Shown here piece by piece: positions 6,661-11,998 of a stretch of 11,998 bases of DNA; the stretch's first letter is position 1, and each line of letters begins with the position of its first letter. The notes below the pieces were generated by a model. The model made no database searches. It saw only the letters and a list, made by a program, of their open reading frames with translations, and had not been told where the DNA came from. This DNA is from an uncultured Bacillaceae bacterium (GTDB taxonomy: Bacteria; Bacillota; Bacilli; Bacillales; Pradoshiaceae): the NCBI GenBank assembly GCA_904501845.1, contig CAJGCH010000069.1, forward strand, positions 1 through 11,998, written 5' to 3'. Both the position numbers and the translations under genes were made by a program.

Positions 6661-7758
6661 TCACCTACTAAATTTTTTTTTCCGAATTACGGCAAGGATT
6701 AGCAGTAAGGGAGTTACGGCAAACATTGATACAGAATTAAAAGGAAGCATGATATCTCTGCCTCTATGGAGCGTGTAAATCGATAATTGAGTAGCATGGC
6801 AGCTTATATAGATAATGATAAATAAGGCGAACAATATCAGGTTATTTTTCTTTTGTATAACCTGTGTCAATCCGGTAAAAGCCAAGTGAACGTAGATGAC
6901 AAAGGATATTAGAGATGGAATTAACCATGCGCTGATGAGTATAAGATCCAGCCGTTCAAAAAAACCCAAAATGGTAACAGATTTTAAAAGATATAATACT
7001 GGCATAATGACTATGTCCATGGCACTTGTTCCTAAAAAAGCAACACAGGCTAATGTGGCAAGCAAATAAATAAACGAAATGGTGAATAAAGAATAAAACA
7101 CGGCCTTTCCTTTTGCTTTCATAGTGCCATTTACCTTAGGCAGATAAATTAATATGCAGTTAATCCCAGCATATACAGGGCCTATGTGAATAGATGCCTT
7201 AACTATATTTGACAGCGGAACCTCTCCGACTGGAAGCAGGAACGAAAACTCCATTTCTGGTATTGCAAAGCATAGAGAGAAGATCAGCCCGATTGTGACA
7301 ATAATAGCTATGCAGTTAAACCTTCCGAATGCCTCTAACTTCGCTGTTGCAATATAATATGCAGGAATCAGCAGCATTAAGTAGATAACGGGTTTCGGTG
7401 TTAAGGGTAATATCCATTCCATTGTTAAAAAGGCAAAGTATAAACAAGCGTAAACGGCCATAACGAGATAATAAATAGATAATATTAAATTGAACACCCT
7501 GCCGATGGTCTTACCCATTACGATTTCCGCTATTTCAAATAAATTTTTTTCCGGAAATCGTTTATGCAGGGCGATAATGACGATACTCATTAATTGAAAT
7601 CCAATTAGTAAGATAATCACTGAAATCCAAGAGTTATTTTTTGCATATATATTTCCGATATAAGGGAGCGAAAAAATCATTACGCCAATGATCCCATGAA
7701 TAATGGTAAAGAAAAACTGAGCCAGTGATAAAGGTTTCTCTTTAACTTGCATGTGCAT
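6661..7758 (-). CDS. Germinant receptor B subunit, spore germination permease
   Basis: An APC-superfamily permease-like protein of 365 residues, the B subunit of a GerA-type receptor in the inner spore membrane. B subunits are understood to bind the germinant. About ten hydrophobic segments can be drawn (near 13-35, 44-64, 88-112, 122-138, 147-166, 184-206, 220-243, 248-262, 272-293, 306-324 and 342-358). Family marks are the GVMIFSLPYIGNIYAKNNSW region (25-44) and GFFERLDLILISAW (265-278), close to the conserved ERLD motif. The basic end RKKKFSR is also usual. The ATG at 7758 shares a base with the A-subunit stop (TAATG). A G-rich SD lies inside the last A-subunit codons. A second ATG two codons on (7752) has a 9-base spacing and could be used. 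The germinant cannot be predicted. Confidence 0.9.
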   Translation of the reverse strand: MHMQVKEKPLSLAQFFFTIIHGIIGVMIFSLPYIGNIYAKNNSWISVIILLIGFQLMSIVIIALHKRFPEKNLFEIAEIVMGKTIGRVFNLILSIYYLVMAVYACLYFAFLTMEWILPLTPKPVIYLMLLIPAYYIATAKLEAFGRFNCIAIIVTIGLIFSLCFAIPEMEFSFLLPVGEVPLSNIVKASIHIGPVYAGINCILIYLPKVNGTMKAKGKAVFYSLFTISFIYLLATLACVAFLGTSAMDIVIMPVLYLLKSVTILGFFERLDLILISAWLIPSLISFVIYVHLAFTGLTQVIQKKNNLILFALFIIIYISCHATQLSIYTLHRGRDIMLPFNSVSMFAVTPLLLILAVIRKKKFSR

Positions 7759-9191
7759 TATCCCCCCTTCTTGTTAGGCAGTTTAAATTTAAGAGTTGAC
7801 CTTACTATCTGTATGAGTCTTAATGGAAGCAAGGGTGTCAAATATGGTCTCCCTAATGATTTCACTGTGCAAAGATGAAAGAGAATTAAGGTTAATCCTA
7901 ATGACAATCCCATGAGACCAAATATATAGGCTAAGAACATAAGCGGAAAGGTGAATATCCGGATTATGTGAGACATTTCATTGTTAGGAATGACAAAGGA
8001 AGAAATGGCTGTTAAGGCAATGACAATCAGCATCGTACTTGAAATTAGATTTGCCTGAACAATGGTCGTCCCAATTACTAAAGCTCCGACAACCCCAATG
8101 GTAGGTGAAATGGATTGAGGGAGTCTGATAGCCGCTTCCTTTAATAATTCCAGGATGATTTGCATAATCAGTGCTTCAATGAGCGGTGTAAACGGAATGA
8201 TTTGCAGAGCACCCTTTACATTAGCGACAAGCGCATCTGGAATAATTTCAAAGTTAAAGGAAACAACGGCAATATAAAAAGGCGGCAGCGTGATAGCTAA
8301 AAAGAGAGCAAGCAACCGCAAACTTTGATCGAAATAGGAAAGATATAAAGGACTTTGAACATCATCAGGAGCATGATAAAAAGCAAAAAAGTTTGTCGGC
8401 AAAATGTAAGCTGTGCTGCTTCCATCCACCATGACAACGACTGCCCCTGCAGAGAGATGCTCTGCTACGCGGCTAGGGCGTTCTGTCGTCAAGTATTGCG
8501 GGAATGGAGAGAATTTATTGTCCTGAAGATGATCTTGCAGAGTGCCTCCAGTGATTGCCCCGTCCACACGAAGAGTTTTTAATCGTTTCTTTACATTCTC
8601 AATCACAAGAGGGTCGGCCTTATTGCCCAGGTAGCCAATCCCCATTCTTATAGGCAATTCTTCTCCAACAATGATATCCTTCACGATAAACTGTTCCGTC
8701 CGAAGATATGATCTCATTAAGCTGAGATTACTTTCATAGTTTTCAATAAACCCTTCATGAGAACCTCTAAGCGATTGCTCAGAGGTAGACTCCCCTATGC
8801 TTCGATGAGCAAAATTGGAGGCATTGGCTGCGTACGCAGCGGAATCGCCTTCTTGAAATAAAATGAAATTACCAATCGTTAAATTTTGGGTTATATCTTT
8901 CCAGCAATCTAAAGGTTTAATGTCAGGAACAGGCAAATCTTGTAGATGTAAATGATCCTTAAACAATAGAGGCTTGATGATAAAATTCTCAAGTATTGTC
9001 GTATCACAGATCGTTTTGATATATACGAGACAATAAGTTTTATCAAATGCCGAAAACTTGCGCACAATCAAATCGGTTGCGCCTGAAAATGTTTGGGTTA
9101 GATAGGCTGCGTTTTCGTCAATTTTGTCAGATGGTTTTTTTGTTAAATCTTGAGTAACTTCCTGTTTGTTATTCTTTTTGGAAAAGTACAT
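7758..9191 (-). CDS. Germinant receptor A subunit, GerA family
   Basis: The A subunit of a GerA-type receptor (477 residues, normal length); A subunits are thought to form the oligomeric ion channel of the receptor. A hydrophilic cytosolic part occupies about 1-285 and includes ESTSEQSLRGSHEGFIENYE (134-153), MGIGYLGNKADPLV (183-196), FPQYLTTERPSRVAEHL (230-246) and VVVMVDGSSTAYILPTNFF (251-269), all typical. The membrane part from about 288 contains the strongly conserved ELLKEAAIRLPQSISPTIGVVGALVIG (348-374) and IALTAISSFVIPNNEM (391-406), with several hydrophobic helices around them. GGTGAT (9197-9202) is a good SD 5-6 bases before the ATG. It is the first gene of the four-gene operon. A sigma-G-like promoter lies about 27 bases upstream, so expression in the forespore is expected. 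Confidence 0.95.
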   Translation of the reverse strand: MYFSKKNNKQEVTQDLTKKPSDKIDENAAYLTQTFSGATDLIVRKFSAFDKTYCLVYIKTICDTTILENFIIKPLLFKDHLHLQDLPVPDIKPLDCWKDITQNLTIGNFILFQEGDSAAYAANASNFAHRSIGESTSEQSLRGSHEGFIENYESNLSLMRSYLRTEQFIVKDIIVGEELPIRMGIGYLGNKADPLVIENVKKRLKTLRVDGAITGGTLQDHLQDNKFSPFPQYLTTERPSRVAEHLSAGAVVVMVDGSSTAYILPTNFFAFYHAPDDVQSPLYLSYFDQSLRLLALFLAITLPPFYIAVVSFNFEIIPDALVANVKGALQIIPFTPLIEALIMQIILELLKEAAIRLPQSISPTIGVVGALVIGTTIVQANLISSTMLIVIALTAISSFVIPNNEMSHIIRIFTFPLMFLAYIFGLMGLSLGLTLILFHLCTVKSLGRPYLTPLLPLRLIQIVRSTLKFKLPNKKGG

Positions 9192-9224
9192 TTAAAATCA
9201 CCACTTATCGCCATTAATGGAGAT

Positions 9225-9254
9225 TAGTATGTGCTGCATAATGAAAAATATACA
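9225..9254 (-). promoter_or_regulatory. Sigma-G-type promoter of the germination operon
   Basis: On the minus strand TGTATA (9254-9249) is followed after 17 bases by CATACTA (9231-9225). CATACTA is the ideal -10 for sigma-G, and the -35 differs from TGMATA by one base. Transcription would start near 9218, leaving a leader of about 27 bases that holds the SD of the A gene. No other promoter is evident inside the overlapping operon. Confidence 0.8.
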
Positions 9255-9290
9255 AGAAGAAGGGACAGCCGCTGGTTAAGCGGCTGCCCC
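9253..9290 (-). terminator. Terminator of the CorA-like gene
   Basis: Arms 9280-9290 and 9262-9272 form an 11-bp GC-rich stem with one G-U pair and a 7-base loop. On the minus strand it is followed by TTCTTCTTGT. The T tract is interrupted, but the stem is strong. The -35 box of the germination operon overlaps its 3' end. Confidence 0.8.
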
Positions 9291-9300
9291 GTTTGAATAA

Positions 9301-10752
9301 TTATTTTGTGTTCGGATATTCAATTTGCCTGCGCCATTTCTTCCTCTCTCGCTTGTCCATGAACCATACGGCAATATAGCGGATGGTCAGGAAAACGGAA
9401 ATGACAAGCCCGCTAACAATGACGAAGAGAGCGAAGTATTCAAAGAAGCTTAAGGAATCAATTGTTTCCGTCCAATTGATATTCTTGTCTAAATTCTCAA
9501 CAATCAGATTCATCCCCAATATACCAGTGATGACAGAATAAAGGGTGAGGATTTGCAGCAGGGAGCTGCTCTGTTTCGTAGTGAAATTATCCTGATACTG
9601 GTACAAGCTTTCAAGTGTATTGCGCGTATCCTCATAAAGCATCTCTACCCGGAAGCGGTCACGCAGCTTGACGAAGATATCCTTTCCCTCGGAATGGGTC
9701 GCCAGTTCAAAGAAAAAGTAATTCGAGGAAAAGGTATTGATCGCATGGATAAGTTTCTCGACTTGCTTTGTATCCTGCTCAATGCGAATTTCCGAATAGT
9801 TATTTTCAAGCTTTAGCAAGACAATCTTATGGAAGAGGGTTAAGATCAATCCATAATAAAATTCGCCATAAAAGCTGTTAGCAATTCGTGAAAATTCAGT
9901 TCCTGTTTGTTTTGTTAGAATAAAAAAGCCGCTGGAATCGGGCAAAATATATGTGTAGGGTGCCCAGCGTATATAGGCCTTGTCTTGAATATAAGCCTGA
10001 ACAAATTCTTTATTATGTGCGCTAATATAGGGCTTATCATTATAAAAACCATCAAGATTCCCAAGACGGTATACATCCTCATCTGTTATATTATCATCCA
10101 GACTGATAAGTGTTTGGACATAGAGGCGGTTATCCTCAAAGAAAGGAAAGGATTCAAAATAAGCGTTTTTCTCTGATTTATAGCTCATATAACCCTTGAT
10201 ATCTGGAATGACCGCTTCAAATATATAATCTTGAACATGCTCAAATGACTGTCCCTCATGCTGTATACGGGTGATTGAGTTCAGTTCTTCCATTACCCGA
10301 AACTTTGCGCCGAAATCCAGAACCTCTGAATAGGTCAGCTCACTCTCGTTTAAGAGGGATACACGCACATTTAAAAGCCCGATTTGATAAGGGCAAATAA
10401 AGATGTCTACAGAGTGAATCACAAAGTCTGCCGAATAGGAGGGAGCTTCAAAGGTGCTTTTATTACCGAGTGCTTTTGTATAGCGCTGAAACCCTTTTCC
10501 GTCCTCTTCCTTCGGGAACAAGATGCGGTTTGTAAAGGGCAGGTAATAATTCTCTAAATCCTCATGATCGATCTCATATTGACCATAATAGTCATCCTCT
10601 TTCTCCAGCTTATCAAGCCTGAACCATTGATAGCCATTCTCCTTTAGCTTGCTGGCAGTATCGTCTTCTTTACCCTCTAAAATAGAAAACGGAAATAGGA
10701 ATTGAAAAATGGCATTGTTTACTTTCTTTTCCTTTAATTCAATCTCTTCCAT
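9301..10752 (-). CDS. CorA-like membrane protein of unknown function
   Basis: A 483-residue protein with a long hydrophilic N-terminal part (1-395) and two C-terminal hydrophobic helices (about 397-417 and 438-463). The end is strongly basic (DKRERKKWRRQ, 466-476). The first helix ends in ILGMNL, so a GMN tripeptide occupies 413-415, the place of the selectivity motif in CorA-type Mg2+ channels. The preceding helix-rich stretch (325-390) fits the long stalk helix. It is longer than ordinary CorA (about 320) and the N-terminal part is not recognisable to me. CorA-like architecture is therefore well supported, and Mg2+ or other divalent transport is only inferred. The ATG at 10752 follows AAAGGGG by about 10 bases. 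It has its own terminator at both sides and is transcribed in the same direction as the germination operon. Confidence 0.8.
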   Translation of the reverse strand: MEEIELKEKKVNNAIFQFLFPFSILEGKEDDTASKLKENGYQWFRLDKLEKEDDYYGQYEIDHEDLENYYLPFTNRILFPKEEDGKGFQRYTKALGNKSTFEAPSYSADFVIHSVDIFICPYQIGLLNVRVSLLNESELTYSEVLDFGAKFRVMEELNSITRIQHEGQSFEHVQDYIFEAVIPDIKGYMSYKSEKNAYFESFPFFEDNRLYVQTLISLDDNITDEDVYRLGNLDGFYNDKPYISAHNKEFVQAYIQDKAYIRWAPYTYILPDSSGFFILTKQTGTEFSRIANSFYGEFYYGLILTLFHKIVLLKLENNYSEIRIEQDTKQVEKLIHAINTFSSNYFFFELATHSEGKDIFVKLRDRFRVEMLYEDTRNTLESLYQYQDNFTTKQSSSLLQILTLYSVITGILGMNLIVENLDKNINWTETIDSLSFFEYFALFVIVSGLVISVFLTIRYIAVWFMDKRERKKWRRQIEYPNTK

Positions 10753-10797
10753 TCATAATCTACCCCTTTGTAAAGAGTACCCTTAACCTTTCTACCC

Positions 10798-10826
10798 GTT
10801 ATATAAAGGGGATAACCAAATGTAAA
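10798..10826 (-). promoter_or_regulatory. Candidate promoter of the CorA-like gene
   Basis: On the minus strand TTTACA (10826-10821) and TATAAC (10803-10798) are 17 bp apart, as for sigma-A. An alternative mother-cell sigma-E reading exists just upstream: ATATT (10858-10854), 15 bases, then TATGCAAT (10838-10831), which matches six of eight bases of CATACAAT. The sequence does not decide between them. Confidence 0.4.
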
Positions 10827-10866
10827 TAAGATTGCATATAAATGTAAAATTCAAATATCTCAATAA

Positions 10867-10893
10867 TAAAAAAACCGCCGAAAAAACGGCGGT
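10867..10893 (-). terminator. Terminator of the Gly-rich gene
   Basis: ACCGCCG and CGGCGGT form a perfect 7-bp stem with a T6 loop on the minus strand, followed directly by TTTTTTTATTATT. It starts 8 bases after the stop codon of the Gly-rich gene. Confidence 0.92.
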
Positions 10894-10900
10894 CTTAGTT

Positions 10901-11299
10901 TCAAAAAGTGCTATCGGAATCACGGTTGGAAGAAGATAATGGCATCCCGAATCCATAGCCTGGTGAGGCAAATGGTCCGCCAAATTGACCTGCATATTGT
11001 CCGCTCCATCCGCCAAAAGGCAGTCCGTAAAAATTGCCATAACCCCCGCTGTATGGCATGCCCTGCCCAGAGTGTGGTAATGGTTGCTGGTGATGTGGAG
11101 GCGGTGGGGGAAACATTCCGGGATAGCCTCCGCCATGACCGCCATAACCACCATGACCGCCATAACCACCATAACCACCATAACCGCTGCCAAAGCCGCC
11201 ATACCCCCCGAATTGCTGAGGGCTTCCATGCCCTGAAGAAGAACCTTGCTGTTGTCCAAATCCTTGAGGAAGATTTCCATATGGTTGTTGTGCTGACAT
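10901..11299 (-). CDS. Gly/Tyr/His-rich low-complexity protein, possible spore coat protein
   Basis: A 132-residue low-complexity protein. It begins MSAQQPYGNLPQGFGQQQ, continues with GGY/GGH triplets (31-59), a PPPPPHHQQPLPH stretch (64-76), and a second Gly/Tyr/Phe-rich half (79-118) with aromatic residues in SGG, GGW and GQF contexts. It ends SSSNRDSDSTF. There is no signal peptide and no membrane segment. Such Gly-Tyr-rich proteins are frequent in the outer coat or exosporium of Bacillus spores; assignment here rests on composition and on a sigma-K/E-like -10 upstream. The start at 11299 gives the Gly-rich frame, but AAGGAG lies 11 bases away. An out-of-frame ATG at 11306 is 4 bases from the same SD, and a GTG at 11311 overlaps it. 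A strong terminator follows. It could also be an unrelated secretion-independent structural protein. Confidence 0.75.
   Translation of the reverse strand: MSAQQPYGNLPQGFGQQQGSSSGHGSPQQFGGYGGFGSGYGGYGGYGGHGGYGGHGGGYPGMFPPPPPHHQQPLPHSGQGMPYSGGYGNFYGLPFGGWSGQYAGQFGGPFASPGYGFGMPLSSSNRDSDSTF
11130..11183 (-). repeat. Six 9-bp tandem units coding Gly-Gly-Tyr/His
   Basis: On the plus strand six consecutive units of the form CC(G/A)CCAT(A/G)A occur without interruption. Variation is limited to the third and eighth bases. Each codes one Gly-Gly-(Tyr or His) triplet of the Gly-rich protein, so copy number changes would keep the reading frame. Confidence 0.9.
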
Positions 11300-11334
11300 T
11301 AAACATTTCACTCCTTAAGTTTCTCAGTCAGGGC

Positions 11335-11342
11335 AGTATATG
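11335..11342 (-). promoter_or_regulatory. Mother-cell sigma-K/E-like -10 for the Gly-rich gene
   Basis: CATATACT on the minus strand fits the sigma-K -10 pattern CATAnnnT and six of eight bases of the sigma-E -10. It is about 36 bases before the start codon. No convincing -35 element was found at the expected distance, so this is weak evidence for expression during sporulation. Confidence 0.35.
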
Positions 11343-11415
11343 TCTGGGCTTTAAATAAAGAGCTTAGCCTAAAGGAAGTTGGGCGGAGGAAGAACCCTAT
11401 CAGAAAATCAGTCAT

Positions 11416-11461
11416 AAAAAAGACCCTCTTCCAAAAATACCTTTGGAGAGGGACCTTTTTT
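11416..11461 (-). terminator. Terminator of the penicillin-binding protein gene
   Basis: Arms 11422-11435 (GACCCTCTTCCAAA) and 11442-11454 (TTTGGAGAGGGAC) pair with one bulged base. On the minus strand the stem is followed by TTTTTTATG. A T run (11455-11461) also follows on the plus strand, so it could act both ways. Confidence 0.88.
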
Positions 11462-11462
11462 G

Positions 11463-11998
11463 TTATTGTCCAGGTTTATAATTGAAATAGGCATCATAAA
11501 CCTTTTGGGCAATCTTTAAGTTCATTTGATTACCGTCTGATTGATAGGCCCATGGAACAACAACACTAATGGCTATCTCAGGATCATCATAAGGAGCATA
11601 GGAGACAAAGGTCAGGTTCCAAGTATCTGGCTGTACTGTTCCGGAAACCCAATCAGGGCCATCATAAAAGGCTTGTGCCGTTCCTGTTTTCCCTGCTGGG
11701 TTATAAGGTCTGTTGGCGAAGAAGGATGCAGCCGTACCGCCTGTGTCTTGTGTTACTTGGCGGAAGCCTTCCTGCACACGCTCGATCCAGCTCTCTTGCA
11801 TTGTCAGCTTATTGAGTATTTTCGGTTCAATGTCTTTAAAGACTGGACCGATTTCCCCTTTTTTCAATACTGGCTCATGCATTTTCTTCACGATATGAGG
11901 TTCCATCCGGTAGCCGCCATTGGCAATCGTGGAAACATATTGAGCCAGCTGCAATGGAGTATACGTATCATATTGGCCGATGGAAAAGTCCATCAATA
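11463..11998 (-). CDS. Class B penicillin-binding protein, C-terminal part only
   Basis: The C-terminal part (about 178 residues) of a peptidoglycan transpeptidase that cross-links cell wall outside the cytoplasmic membrane. The frame stays open to the right edge, so most of the protein, including the SxxK and SxN motifs, lies outside. What is visible is the DFSIGQYDTYTPLQLAQYVSTIANGG segment typical of the transpeptidase domain (near the edge), the KTGTAQ motif (codons 11690-11673) and a final VVVPWAYQ...N..IAQKVYDAYF stretch. The sequence is most like the PbpA/PbpH group (PBP2A and PbpH, rod-shape elongation) of Bacillus rather than the septal PbpB or SpoVD. Which of the two cannot be decided from this part. 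It ends TAA at 11463-11465, followed by a strong terminator. The ATG at 11993 is internal. Confidence 0.92.
   Translation of the reverse strand, partial: LMDFSIGQYDTYTPLQLAQYVSTIANGGYRMEPHIVKKMHEPVLKKGEIGPVFKDIEPKILNKLTMQESWIERVQEGFRQVTQDTGGTAASFFANRPYNPAGKTGTAQAFYDGPDWVSGTVQPDTWNLTFVSYAPYDDPEIAISVVVPWAYQSDGNQMNLKIAQKVYDAYFNYKPGQ

Noticed and set aside
5549..9191. Possible CRISPR, riboswitch or phage elements within the operon region.
   Set aside because: No spaced repeats, no known aptamer pattern and no phage-type genes; the genes overlap and leave no room.
10792..11358. Several other open frames across the Gly-rich gene on both strands, including one with VMVVMAVM repeats.
   Set aside because: They are shadows of the 9-bp repeat, which keeps all frames free of stops. 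Only the frame at 10901-11299 has a sensible coat-like composition and ends next to a terminator.

Overview
The window is from a low-GC, endospore-forming Firmicute, most likely a member of the Bacillaceae. The evidence is AGGAGG-type ribosome binding sites, intrinsic terminators after most genes, a GerA-type spore germination operon with a sigma-G-like promoter, and a gene block (yuzA, yugJ, pgi, yugN, yugO-like) that I recall from the yug region of Bacillus subtilis. The species cannot be fixed from sequence alone.

Left part (1-4750): mostly metabolic genes. The 3' part of ornithine aminotransferase (rocD) runs into the window. It converges on a small DUF378 membrane protein gene (yuzA) across a bidirectional terminator. 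An iron-dependent alcohol dehydrogenase (yugJ), glucose-6-phosphate isomerase (pgi) and a YugN-like gene follow on the + strand, each with its own likely promoter. yugJ and pgi have clear terminators. yugN has none and overlaps the stop codon of the next gene, which is convergent.

Central part (4746-9254, - strand): a tightly packed four-gene operon. From its promoter it reads GerA-type A subunit, B subunit (permease-like), C subunit (lipoprotein), and then a two-transmembrane K+ channel with a TVGYGD filter and an RCK-like cytosolic domain. The genes abut or overlap (TAATG, a TGA beside the next gene's start, TAATG). The only promoter I see, upstream of the A gene, has a CATACTA -10 and a TGTATA -35 at 17 bp, which fits forespore sigma-G. 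The channel should therefore be made in the forespore with the germinant receptor. This is the most interesting part of the window: a receptor cluster physically and translationally coupled to a dedicated potassium channel. K+ release is one of the first events of spore germination.

Right part (9262-11998, - strand): a CorA-like protein with two C-terminal membrane segments and a GMN tripeptide, then a Gly/Tyr/His-rich coat-like protein with a 9-bp tandem repeat, then the C-terminal end of a class B penicillin-binding protein whose 5' part lies beyond the right edge. Each has its own terminator.

No tRNA, rRNA, CRISPR array, insertion sequence or phage gene was seen. No gene-free stretch exceeds 300 bases; the longest (4142-4383) holds a bidirectional terminator, a promoter and a possible structured leader.
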